A stretch of DNA of 15,387 bases from Bifidobacterium sp. (GTDB lineage Bacteria; Actinomycetota; Actinomycetes; Actinomycetales; Bifidobacteriaceae): positions 1 to 15,387 of the forward strand of contig JAIJEI010000028.1 in the NCBI GenBank assembly GCA_022739095.1. Reading direction: 5' to 3'. Under the pieces are notes generated by a model. It was not told the DNA's origin. It made no database searches and saw only the letters and a list, made by a program, of their open reading frames with translations. Positions 6,510 through 13,173 of this stretch are shown here, in pieces (within the stretch, counting starts at the first letter, position 1; every line of letters begins with the position of its first letter). The translations under genes and the position numbers were made by a program.

Positions 6510-7418
6510 TCAGTCGAACACGAAGTCCACATCCACGATGTGCAGGCGCTTGGTGAGCTCCTTTTCCAGCGAGCGCTTGCATTCGATGAGGTCGGCTACA
6601 TCAATGGTTTCGCCGGTGCCGCTCAGATACACGTCAACGGTGTAGTTCATACCGGTCTTGAAGATCAGCGTCTGCTCGTAGTCGGTGTTGGCAGGCAGAT
6701 GGCGCTGTGCCTCGGCCTCCACGTAGGCGTTGGTCTCATCGTCGTCATGCACGCCGCCGACCAATTCCACGAACGCCTCTTTGAGCACGCTGAACGGCTC
6801 CTTGATGGTCAATGCCACCAAAGCCACGGTGATGAAGAAATCGCCGGTGTAGTGCAGGAAGTCAAGCGGACCGCCGGCCGGCAGCAGCATCAGGAAGATG
6901 GCAACCACGCCGATGCCGAACGACATCGATCCGTCGACCAATGTGCTCTTGCACTCGGCGGTGAGCATGGTGCTGGAATCGCCGATGGAGCGGTTGGAAC
7001 GCCGGTAATACATGTATAGGCTGAAGCACACGATCACGGTCAGGATCTCGTAGATGACCACCGGGCCGGTTTCAATGCGTTCGCCGGACCCGAACACGAA
7101 GTAGCCGTATGCTACTCGGCACACGTCAATCACCGAATACACCAACAACGACATGGTGAAAATGGCCTTGCAAATCGCGTAGATGGGTTCCAGCGCGAAC
7201 ATGCCATTGGGGAAGCGCTCGGTGGTTCGCACCGTGCGCGACGAGAGGTACACCGCCACCATTCCGGACAAGACGGAAATCGCGGTGAAGGAGAAGTCGA
7301 GGAACATGGCCTTGAGACCGGTCATGAAGAACACGGCCATGCCGGCTAAGACCTGCAGCACGTTGATGACGATACCAACGATCAGGGCTTTGCGTTCGAG
7401 TAGTTTTTGGGTGGGCAT
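6510..7418 (-). CDS. Cation diffusion facilitator-like membrane transporter
   Basis: A 302-residue integral membrane protein resembling the predicted Co/Zn/Cd efflux branch of the CDF family (COG3965-like). Hydrophobic segments lie at about 12-33, 39-59, 78-100, 118-138, 165-181 and 190-206, followed by a soluble C-terminal domain (210-302) with the ferredoxin-like pattern of CDF tails (TGMNYTVDVYLSG, HIVDVDFVF). Membrane acidic residues D41 (TM2) and D162 (TM5) are at the places where CDF proteins bind metal, but the expected His of TM5 is absent (Ser158), so the substrate may not be zinc. The cytoplasmic HDDDE (224-228) is another metal-like cluster. I chose ATG 7418 because AAGGAAAG sits about 8 nt upstream; an upstream in-frame ATG at 7538 would add 40 polar residues. 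The transported ion and direction are inferred only from the family. Confidence 0.8.
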   Translation of the reverse strand: MPTQKLLERKALIVGIVINVLQVLAGMAVFFMTGLKAMFLDFSFTAISVLSGMVAVYLSSRTVRTTERFPNGMFALEPIYAICKAIFTMSLLVYSVIDVCRVAYGYFVFGSGERIETGPVVIYEILTVIVCFSLYMYYRRSNRSIGDSSTMLTAECKSTLVDGSMSFGIGVVAIFLMLLPAGGPLDFLHYTGDFFITVALVALTIKEPFSVLKEAFVELVGGVHDDDETNAYVEAEAQRHLPANTDYEQTLIFKTGMNYTVDVYLSGTGETIDVADLIECKRSLEKELTKRLHIVDVDFVFD

Positions 7419-7457
7419 CAGTGGGCTTTCCTTATTGCACGGCATGTCTGCGTTGGC

Positions 7458-7475
7458 CCGAACGTCATGGTTCGG
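7458..7475. promoter_or_regulatory. Inverted repeat in the predicted leader of the cation efflux gene
   Basis: CCGAAC (7458-7463) and GTTCGG (7470-7475) form a perfect 6-bp dyad with a 6-nt centre, about 40-57 nt upstream of the ATG and downstream of the predicted promoter. It could be an operator or an mRNA hairpin. Confidence 0.35.
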
Positions 7476-7491
7476 AGCGCACGGCAGTCTG

Positions 7492-7519
7492 CGTATAAGC
7501 GGTGTCCAGCGATTTTCAA
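7492..7519 (-). promoter_or_regulatory. Candidate promoter of the cation efflux gene
   Basis: On the minus strand, TTGAAA (7519-7514) and TATACG (7497-7492) are separated by 16 bp. This would place the transcription start near 7486 and give a leader of about 68 nt. Confidence 0.35.
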
Positions 7520-7608
7520 AACAGCGTAAGCATTCCAAAAAACACAGGATTCTTTACGGTTTCCATGGTATCGGAAGCACTCGATTGACTTCGCCACGAG
7601 CGGACGGC

Positions 7609-7622
7609 ACGGCATATGCCGT
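7609..7622. repeat. 14-bp perfect palindrome
   Basis: ACGGCATATGCCGT is its own reverse complement. A flanking GACGGCA (7603-7609) can alternatively pair with TGCCGTC (7617-7623). It lies in the 408-bp non-coding gap (7419-7826), 48 bp (centre to centre) before the first of three phased palindromes. Confidence 0.55.
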
Positions 7623-7640
7623 CTGAATGTCCAACATCCC

Positions 7641-7682
7641 TGACTATTACGCGGCACATTCCCCGGAATGTGCCGCAAGTCA
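7641..7682. repeat. Strong hairpin upstream of ffh
   Basis: GCGGCACATTCC (7651-7662) and GGAATGTGCCGC (7665-7676) pair perfectly over 12 bp around a 2-nt centre. TGACT (7641-7645) and AGTCA (7678-7682) extend the dyad. No U-tract follows and both flanking genes are transcribed away from it, so it is not a conventional terminator. Confidence 0.75.
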
Positions 7683-7774
7683 GCTCCTCCACACCTGGAT
7701 TTACGCAGCAATCCCGGGAAAGGGACGCAAATACCGTTCACTAGGCCCTACTCCGCGACGCAATCCCCGGAAAG
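7657..7774. promoter_or_regulatory. Three 14-bp CAWTCCCSGGAAWG sites at exact 52-bp spacing
   Basis: The 14-mers CATTCCCCGGAATG (7657-7670), CAATCCCGGGAAAG (7709-7722) and CAATCCCCGGAAAG (7761-7774) all fit CAWTCCCSGGAAWG. Their start-to-start distances are 52 and 52 bp, five helical turns at 10.4 bp. Each is a dyad: the first is nearly perfect over 13 bp per arm, and the third extends with CGACGC/GCGTCG (7756-7761/7774-7779). All lie upstream of the predicted ffh start point, so they act as DNA sites if they act on ffh. The binding protein is unknown. Confidence 0.6.
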
Positions 7775-7810
7775 CGTCGTCCCCAACACCGCAATTTCCC
7801 GCGTGGCGGC

Positions 7811-7816
7811 TAGACT
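7811..7816 (+). promoter_or_regulatory. Candidate -10 box for ffh
   Basis: TAGACT lies 10 nt before the ffh ATG with no SD between them. This predicts a start near 7823 and an almost leaderless mRNA. No clear -35 is visible; the site may depend on an activator, for which the phased palindromes are candidates. Confidence 0.35.
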
Positions 7817-7826
7817 GTTGCCCATT

Positions 7827-9479
7827 ATGGCAGCTTTTTCATCTTTGACAGACAGACTCTCGAATGCGTTCAAGCATCTCAAGAGCAAGGGCAAGCTTTC
7901 CGAGGCGGATATCGACGGTACGATCCGTGAAATCCGCCGCGCGCTGCTCGACGCCGATGTGGCGCTCGACGTGGTGCGTTCCTTCACCGGCAAGGTGCGT
8001 GAGCGCGCACTGGGCACCGAGGTGTCCGATGCGCTCAACCCCGCCCAGCAGGTGGTGAAGATCGTCAACGAGGAGCTCACCGACGTGCTCGGCCAAGGCG
8101 TCGACCGTCCGCTGAACTTCGCGAAGAACCCGCCGACGATCATCATGCTCGCCGGCCTCCAGGGTGCCGGTAAGACCACGCTGGCCGGCAAGCTCGGCTA
8201 CTGGCTCAAGGATTCCGGCCACACGCCGCTGCTGGTCGCGGCCGATTTGCAGCGTCCGAACGCGGTGACGCAGCTGCAGGTGGTCGGCGAACGCGCCGGC
8301 GTGCCCGTCTATGCTCCCGAAAAGGGCGTCCAGTCCGATGGCGGCGAGGCCGTCGCAGCTCCGGGCCAGACCTCTGGCGACCCGGTGAAGGTGGCCCGCG
8401 ATTCCATCGAACTCGCCAAGCAGAAGCTCTACGACACGGTGATCATCGATACCGCCGGCCGTCTGGGCGTGGACGAGGAGCTGATGAAGCAGGCTCGCGA
8501 CATTCGCGATGCCGTGAACCCCAACGAAATCCTGTTCGTCATCGACGCGATGATCGGCCAGGACGCCGTCAAGACCGCCAAGGCCTTTGACGAGGGCGTG
8601 GACTTCACCGGCGTGGTGCTCTCCAAGCTCGATGGCGATGCCCGCGGTGGTGCCGCGCTGTCCGTGGCGTCCGTGACCGGCAAGCCGATCCTGTTCGCCT
8701 CCAACGGTGAGGGACTGAAGGACTTCGAGGTCTTCCACCCGGACCGTATGGCCTCGCGTATCCTCGACATGGGCGACATCATGACGCTCATCGAGCAGGC
8801 GCAGAAGCAGTTCGACGAGGAAGAGGCCCGCAAGGCCGCCGAGAAAATTTCCGAAGGTTCCTTCGGTCTGGACGACTTCCTCGATCAGCTGCAGCAGGTG
8901 CGCAAGCTGGGCTCGATGAAGTCGCTGCTTGGCATGATTCCGGGCATGGCCCAGCACCGCAAGGAACTCGAGCAGTTCGACGAAAAGGAAATCGACCGCA
9001 CCGAGGCGATTATTCGCTCGATGACCCCGGCCGAGCGTCGCGATCCGTCGATTATCAATGGTTCCCGCCGCGCCCGTATCGCCTATGGTTCCGGCGTGAC
9101 GGTTTCTCAGGTGAACGCTTTGCTGCAGCGTTTCGAGCAGGCCGCAAAGATGATGAAGCGCATGTCCAATCGTGGCGGCATGGGCGGTGGCATCCCCGGC
9201 TTCGGCGGCCCGGCTATGGGCGGCGGCAAGAAGAAGGGCAAGAACAAGAAGAAGGGCGGCAAGTCCGGCAATCCGATGAAGCGCGAGGCCGAGGAGAAGG
9301 CATTGCGCGACAAGCTGGCCGGCAAATCCTCCGGTTCGACCGGCGGTTCCGCCTTCGCCAAGAAGCCACAGAACCCGGCCTTGCCCGCTGGCCTTGAGCA
9401 GATGATGGGCAACGTCGACGGTGGCACTGAACTGCCGCCGAACCTTGGCGGAGGTCTCGGCGGACTGTTCGGCCGCTGA
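7827..9479 (+). CDS. ffh: Signal recognition particle GTPase (SRP54)
   Basis: A 550-residue SRP GTPase that binds signal sequences and 4.5S/6S RNA and targets nascent membrane proteins to FtsY at the membrane. The N domain covers about 1-90. In the G domain: G1 GLQGAGKTT (110-118, P-loop), DLQRP (140-144), DTAGRL (208-213) and SKLDGDARGG (266-275). The M domain runs from about 325 to 450, with the RNA-binding SRRARIAYGSG segment (413-423). The C-terminus is Gly/Met-rich, then Lys-rich (KKKGKNKKKGGK, about 468-479) and ends in a Gly-rich tail of about 70 residues, longer than in E. coli Ffh (453 aa). There is also an extra loop after VYAPEKG (about 168-185). ATG 7827 was chosen because MAAFSSLTDRL is the family N-terminus; upstream in-frame codons are non-coding in character. 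No SD is present. Confidence 0.97.
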   Translation: MAAFSSLTDRLSNAFKHLKSKGKLSEADIDGTIREIRRALLDADVALDVVRSFTGKVRERALGTEVSDALNPAQQVVKIVNEELTDVLGQGVDRPLNFAKNPPTIIMLAGLQGAGKTTLAGKLGYWLKDSGHTPLLVAADLQRPNAVTQLQVVGERAGVPVYAPEKGVQSDGGEAVAAPGQTSGDPVKVARDSIELAKQKLYDTVIIDTAGRLGVDEELMKQARDIRDAVNPNEILFVIDAMIGQDAVKTAKAFDEGVDFTGVVLSKLDGDARGGAALSVASVTGKPILFASNGEGLKDFEVFHPDRMASRILDMGDIMTLIEQAQKQFDEEEARKAAEKISEGSFGLDDFLDQLQQVRKLGSMKSLLGMIPGMAQHRKELEQFDEKEIDRTEAIIRSMTPAERRDPSIINGSRRARIAYGSGVTVSQVNALLQRFEQAAKMMKRMSNRGGMGGGIPGFGGPAMGGGKKKGKNKKKGGKSGNPMKREAEEKALRDKLAGKSSGSTGGSAFAKKPQNPALPAGLEQMMGNVDGGTELPPNLGGGLGGLFGR

Positions 9480-9485
9480 TCTCAC

Positions 9486-9611
9486 AACTTGGCTCCCCTC
9501 TACGAGGGGAGCTGTCGTACGAAGTATGGCTGAGGGGAGTATGAGGGCATACCTCCGAGCTCCCCTCAGCCAGCTACGCTGACAGCTCCCCTCGCAGAGG
9601 GGAGCCAAGTT
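9486..9611. repeat. 126-bp MITE/REP-like inverted repeat
   Basis: AACTTGGCTCCCCTCT (9486-9501) pairs with AGAGGGGAGCCAAGTT (9596-9611). After one A-C mismatch, CGAGGGGAGCTGTC (9503-9516) pairs with 9581-9594. Inside, TGGCTGAGGGGAG (9527-9539) pairs with CTCCCCTCAGCCA (9560-9572), and GTATG/CATAC (9539-9543/9548-9552) closes the tip. The motif GAGGGGAGC recurs in every arm. ATCTC flanks both ends (9479-9483, 9614-9618), a possible but weak target duplication. From memory, closely similar GCTCCCCTC/GCTGAC palindromes are dispersed in gut bifidobacteria and Firmicutes. It also separates ffh from the next gene and may terminate transcription. Confidence 0.85.
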
Positions 9612-9648
9612 ATATCTCGGTTCAATTTATATTTCGAAAGGAACTTCC

Positions 9649-10758
9649 ATGACGACAATCTTCAACGCGGTGGCGATCATCGCACTGTTATGGACGGCCT
9701 TAAGCGCGCTGCCCGCCGGTCTCGAGGCCCGCATGCCGCTTCCGTACATGATTGCCCTGACGCCGCTGTTGTGGGTTCCTTTGATGATTCTGACCGCGGT
9801 CGCCGCATGGCAACATGAATGGACTGCGATGTCGTTGCTTATTGTGGTCGCGCTGATTGCCAGCTCACAGCGCATCAACTACTGGGGTACGTCAATCGAC
9901 CCGGCCGGGAAACGCAAAGAATCCCATCGTGAAACAGCCCGTGAAACAACTTCGCCGACGCCGTCAAAAAGCCATAACAGCAATATATCGGGTACCTCAA
10001 ACACTCCGAAAGAAGGACTCGAAACAATCTCCGATGAACGCCGTGAAACAACGCGTGAAACACTCTCGCCCCAGTTCTCGGTTATGACGATGAATTGTCG
10101 ATACGGACGCGCCGACGCCGCTGAAATCATTCGCAATATTCGCGAACGCAATATCAGCGTATTGGCCTTGCAGGAAGTCACCGACGACCTCATCACACGT
10201 CTTACTGAAGCCGACATCAACGAACTCCTCCCCTACCATCAGTTCGGAGACGCCAAAGAGACCGATAATGGCGGATTCAACGTGATCTATTCCCGCTACG
10301 AGCCGAGCGCAGCGGTGCCTAACGTGGTCTCCATCCCTGCCGCCGACGTTCCCGCCATCACCCTCAAAACCTCCGGTAATCGCACGGTGACGCTTTGTTC
10401 GGCTCACCCGAAATCGCCGATGCGCGGCTGTGCGGATTGGTCGGCCGGCATTCTGGGTCTGCGAGAACTCGCCCGTGCAAAATCCGTCAGCAATCGCAAT
10501 ATCATCGTCATTATGGGCGACCTCAACTCAAGCACCGACCATCCGAGCTTCCGTATGCTGCTCAAGGCCGGATTCGAAGACGCGAGCCTGGCCCAGGGCG
10601 CCGGACCGAACCTCACGTTCCCGCGCTGGCTCAAGTGGCCGCGCATCGAACTGGACCACATCCTGTTCACCCACAGGCTCAGACCGTCCGGCGTGACGTC
10701 CTTCGAAGTGCCGGGCACCGACCATCTGGCTTTGGCCGCAACGCTCACCCTGCGGTAG
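9649..10758 (+). CDS. Membrane-anchored endonuclease/exonuclease/phosphatase-family protein
   Basis: A 369-residue protein with three N-terminal hydrophobic helices (about 5-25, 33-53, 59-72), a polar low-complexity linker (about 80-142), and a C-terminal EEP (DNase I-like) metal-dependent phosphodiesterase fold. EEP motifs in order: N149 in MTMNCRYG, E176 in LALQEV, H253 in CSAHPKSP, D291 and N293 in MGDLNSS, D336 in ELDHILF, and D358-H359 in GTDHLAL. The full catalytic set is therefore present. The topology should place the EEP domain on one side of the membrane, probably outside. The substrate could be nucleic acid, a phosphoinositide-like lipid or another phosphodiester; it cannot be told from sequence. 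Start ATG 9649 has GAAAGGAA about 7 nt upstream. The linker carries four copies of Arg-Glu-Thr encoded by identical nonamers. The 126-bp inverted repeat ends 37 bp upstream. Confidence 0.88.
   Translation: MTTIFNAVAIIALLWTALSALPAGLEARMPLPYMIALTPLLWVPLMILTAVAAWQHEWTAMSLLIVVALIASSQRINYWGTSIDPAGKRKESHRETARETTSPTPSKSHNSNISGTSNTPKEGLETISDERRETTRETLSPQFSVMTMNCRYGRADAAEIIRNIRERNISVLALQEVTDDLITRLTEADINELLPYHQFGDAKETDNGGFNVIYSRYEPSAAVPNVVSIPAADVPAITLKTSGNRTVTLCSAHPKSPMRGCADWSAGILGLRELARAKSVSNRNIIVIMGDLNSSTDHPSFRMLLKAGFEDASLAQGAGPNLTFPRWLKWPRIELDHILFTHRLRPSGVTSFEVPGTDHLALAATLTLR
9928..10062 (+). repeat. Four CGTGAAACA repeats in the linker coding sequence
   Basis: CGTGAAACA occurs at 9928-9936, 9940-9948, 10042-10050 and 10054-10062, as two pairs each with 12-bp offset. 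All encode Arg-Glu-Thr with the same codons. A related CTCGAAACAATC lies at 10018-10029. GTGAAACA is also the half-site of the chromosomal parS consensus. Confidence 0.75.
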
Positions 10759-10799
10759 CGGGCGCGGCGATCGATCGGGCCTTGGCCATGTGGCGCGAA

Positions 10800-10831
10800 G
10801 CGGGCGGGAACGTCTGTAAGACCCCGCCCGC
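10800..10831. terminator. Bidirectional hairpin between convergent EEP gene and ribH
   Basis: GCGGGCGGG (10800-10808) pairs with CCCGCCCGC (10823-10831), and GTCT (10812-10815) pairs with AGAC (10819-10822) around GTA, leaving a 3-nt bulge. It lies in the 90-bp gap between two convergent genes. It is very GC-rich but has no U-tract on either side, so it is an imperfect intrinsic terminator. Confidence 0.6.
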
Positions 10832-10848
10832 AGCCGGGTGGTTCGCCG

Positions 10849-11316
10849 TCAGAGGTCCATGGAGCGGATCAGATTCACCATTTCGATCGCGCCCTGCGCG
10901 CACTCGGAACCCTTGTTCCCCGCTTTGGTGCCGGCCCGTTCGATCGCCTGTTCGATGGAATCCGTCGTCAGCACGCCGAACAGCACCGGCACGTCGGTGT
11001 TGAGGCTGGTCTGCGCGATTCCCTTCGAGACCTCGTTGCACACGTAATCATAGTGGCTGGTGCTGCCCCGAATGACCGCGCCCAGGCAGATGATCGCATC
11101 GTAGCGCTTGCTCTTGGCCATCCTCGACGCGATCAAGGGTATCTCAAAGGCGCCCGGCACCCAGGCCACCGATATGTCCTGTTCGCGGACATTCTCCCTT
11201 TTCAGGGTGTCCAGCGCCCCCGCCAGCAGTTTTGAGGTGATGAACTCGTTGAACCTCGCCACGACGATGCCTATCGTGATGTTTTCGGCTACCAGATCGC
11301 CTTCGAACGTGTGCAT
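10849..11316 (-). CDS. ribH: 6,7-dimethyl-8-ribityllumazine synthase
   Basis: Joins 5-amino-6-ribitylamino-uracil and 3,4-dihydroxy-2-butanone-4-phosphate to give lumazine, the penultimate step of riboflavin synthesis; family members form pentamers or 60-mers. The 155-residue length is typical. Substrate-binding motifs visible: VARFNEFIT (19-27), WVPGAFEIP (52-60), GAVIRGSTSHYDYV (79-92) with the catalytic H88, and GVLTTDS (114-120). It is the last gene of the operon. ATG 11316 is 4 bp after the ribBA stop, and its SD (GGAGGA) lies within the final Glu codons of ribBA, so the two are translationally coupled. A GC-rich hairpin follows its stop. Confidence 0.97.
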   Translation of the reverse strand: MHTFEGDLVAENITIGIVVARFNEFITSKLLAGALDTLKRENVREQDISVAWVPGAFEIPLIASRMAKSKRYDAIICLGAVIRGSTSHYDYVCNEVSKGIAQTSLNTDVPVLFGVLTTDSIEQAIERAGTKAGNKGSECAQGAIEMVNLIRSMDL

Positions 11317-11320
11317 TTGT

Positions 11321-12511
11321 TTATTCCTCCTCCATGTTCAGGATATGTCCCATGCGGTTTTTCTTGGTTTTGAGATAGAAACTGTCGTAAGCATTGGCTT
11401 CGATTTCGATTGGTATTCTGTCGCGGATCTCCATTCCATAGTCTTCCAATTGATACACTTTGTCGGGATTGTTGGTCAGCAGGAGCATGGACCGTATCCC
11501 CAGATCCCTGAGAATCTGCGCTCCGATGTAGTACTCCCTCGCGTCACCGGGGAATCCCAACGCGAGATTGGCGTCGAGCGTGTCCATGCCCTCGTCCTGT
11601 AGACGGTAGGCCTTCAGCTTGTTGACCAGACCGATGCCCCGCCCTTCCTGACGCATGTACAGCAGCACGCCCGAACCATGCTCCGCGATCATCCTCATCG
11701 CCGTGTCCAACTGCTGACCGCAATCGCAACGCAACGAGCCGAAGACGTCACCGGTCAGACATTCCGAATGCACCCGGCATAACACATCGGTCCCATCGCC
11801 CAGATCCCCCATGACCAGCGCGACATGATGCTCACCGTTCAACCTGTTCACATAGCAGTGCGCCGTGAATTCCCCGTATCGCGTGGGCATCGCCACGGTC
11901 GAGACGCATTCGACGAGCGTATCGTGCGATTTCCTGTATTCCTGCAGTTCCTTGATGGTCAGGAGCGGGATCTGATGCTCTTGGGCGAACCGGGTCAGGT
12001 CGGGGGTCCTCATCATCCGGCCATCGTCGTCCATGATCTCGCAGCACAGGCCGCATTCGCGCAATCCCGCCAACCGCATGAGGTCGACGGTCGCCTCCGT
12101 GTGTCCGTTCCGTTCCAGAACGCCGCCCTTCTTCGCCACCAGAGGAAACATATGCCCCGGTCTGCGGAAATCGAGGGGTTCCACGTCATCGGAGACGCAC
12201 ATGCGAGCTGTCAATCCCCGCTCTTCGGCGGAGATGCCGGTCGTGGTGCCACGGTAATCGATGGACACCGTAAAAGCGGTTTCATGGTTATCGGTGTTGT
12301 GCTCGACCATGGGCGGAAGCATCAGCTTGTGGGCCAGTTGCTCGCTCATGGGCATGCAGATCAATCCCTTGGCGTGGGTTGCCATGAAATTGACGTTCCA
12401 TGTGGTGGCCGACTGCGCGGCACAGATGAGATCCCCCTCGTTCTCCCGGTCCTCGTCATCGATGACCAGAACGAGCTTCCCTTCCCGCAGCGCCTGCAAC
12501 GCCGCTTGCAC
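11321..12511 (-). CDS. ribBA: Bifunctional DHBP synthase / GTP cyclohydrolase II, amber codon upstream of start
   Basis: Makes both riboflavin precursors: the N-terminal half converts ribulose 5-phosphate to 3,4-dihydroxy-2-butanone-4-phosphate, the C-terminal half opens GTP. The RibB part (1-about 200) shows the acidic DDEDRENEGD (18-27), RPGHMFPL (117-124) and HTEAT (137-141). The RibA part has zinc ligands C251, C262 and C264 (CLTGDVFGSLRCDCG) and the YMRQEGRGIGL stretch (285-295). All catalytic residues are intact. The start is odd: the longest open frame begins at GTG 12511 (396 aa), which has no SD. An ATG at 12526 with AAAGGA 10 nt upstream is in the same frame but reads Met-Asn-His-TAG, with the TAG at 12515-12517. 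The N-terminal helix is then short by about four residues, not its active site. ribE ends 17 nt upstream of ATG 12526. Confidence 0.95.
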   Translation of the reverse strand: MQAALQALREGKLVLVIDDEDRENEGDLICAAQSATTWNVNFMATHAKGLICMPMSEQLAHKLMLPPMVEHNTDNHETAFTVSIDYRGTTTGISAEERGLTARMCVSDDVEPLDFRRPGHMFPLVAKKGGVLERNGHTEATVDLMRLAGLRECGLCCEIMDDDGRMMRTPDLTRFAQEHQIPLLTIKELQEYRKSHDTLVECVSTVAMPTRYGEFTAHCYVNRLNGEHHVALVMGDLGDGTDVLCRVHSECLTGDVFGSLRCDCGQQLDTAMRMIAEHGSGVLLYMRQEGRGIGLVNKLKAYRLQDEGMDTLDANLALGFPGDAREYYIGAQILRDLGIRSMLLLTNNPDKVYQLEDYGMEIRDRIPIEIEANAYDSFYLKTKKNRMGHILNMEEE

Positions 12512-12514
12512 CGA

Positions 12515-12526
12515 CTAATGGTTCAT
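12515..12526 (-). other. Three-codon ORF (Met-Asn-His-stop) in frame with ribBA
   Basis: ATG-AAC-CAT-TAG, read leftward from 12526, is in frame with ribBA and preceded by AAAGGA. The next in-frame start is GTG 12511, one codon after the TAG. It is either the relic of the original ribBA start, broken by a nonsense change, or a mini-ORF for reinitiation. Confidence 0.6.
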
Positions 12527-12543
12527 GATTCATACATCCTTTC

Positions 12544-13173
12544 TCAGAACCCGCACCGGGACAGCAGATCCTGCGTCAGTCCCGTCCGGGTCGTCATCAT
12601 GTTCCGCACGTATTTTCCCAATACGTCGTTTTCGAGATTGACCACGCCGCCGACCCGTTTCTCGCCCAGCACCGTCTGTCCCAAGGTGTGCGGGATGATC
12701 GATACCGAGAAGTCCCTTCCCGTAACCTCCGCGACCGTCAGGCTGATGCCGTCGACGGCGACCGAACTTTTCTCGACGATGCCTTCGAGTATCTCGTTCC
12801 GCGCCGCGATCCGGTACCACACGGCATTGCCTTCGCGCCGCACGGAGGATATGCTGCCTGTGCCGTCGATGTGCCCGGTGACGATATGGCCACCGAACCT
12901 TCCGTTCACCGGCAGGGCCCGTTCCAGGCCGACGCCGTTCCCGCGGCGCAATAAGCCAAGCGAGGTTCTGCGCCACGTCTCATTCATCACGTCGACGGTG
13001 AAGCGCCGCCGGTCGAAATCGACGACCGTCAGGCAGATGCCGTTCACCGCCATGCTGTCGCCTATATGGAGGTCCTCCATCACCTTCGTGGCGTCGACCG
13101 ACAGCGTGCAGTTGGCGGCGCTCCTCCGTATGTCCGCCACCGTTCCGACTTCCTCCACTATTCCCGTGAACAT
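12544..13173 (-). CDS. ribE: Riboflavin synthase alpha chain
   Basis: Dismutates two lumazine molecules to riboflavin and the ribitylamino-uracil, the last step of the pathway. The 209-residue protein has two homologous lumazine-binding barrels, about 1-97 and 98-195. It begins MFTGIVEEVG, the family signature. Barrel 1 has GDSMAVNGICLTV (38-50, C47 conserved) and barrel 2 GHIVTGHIDGTG (95-106) and SVAVDGISLTV (137-147). The ATG at 13173 overlaps the ribD stop by 16 bp, and its SD (GAGGTGG) lies within ribD, so the two are coupled. ribBA follows 17-32 bp downstream, depending on its true start. Confidence 0.97.
   Translation of the reverse strand: MFTGIVEEVGTVADIRRSAANCTLSVDATKVMEDLHIGDSMAVNGICLTVVDFDRRRFTVDVMNETWRRTSLGLLRRGNGVGLERALPVNGRFGGHIVTGHIDGTGSISSVRREGNAVWYRIAARNEILEGIVEKSSVAVDGISLTVAEVTGRDFSVSIIPHTLGQTVLGEKRVGGVVNLENDVLGKYVRNMMTTRTGLTQDLLSRCGF

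Noticed and set aside
7460..7473. LexA/SOS box (GAAC...GTTC)
   Set aside because: The actinobacterial SOS box has a 4-nt centre, and here the centre is 6 nt.
7651..7779. Possible small CRISPR array (regular 52-bp spacing)
   Set aside because: Only 14 bp is shared among the three units, cores differ, flanks diverge and no cas gene is present; phased protein sites fit better.
7839..9608. 589-codon minus-strand open frame over ffh
   Set aside because: It is antisense to ffh, rich in His/Leu/Ala as expected of a shadow frame, and extends through the inverted repeat.
9928..10062. True parS site
   Set aside because: The four copies are all in the same orientation, so no 16-bp palindrome exists; only half-sites are present.
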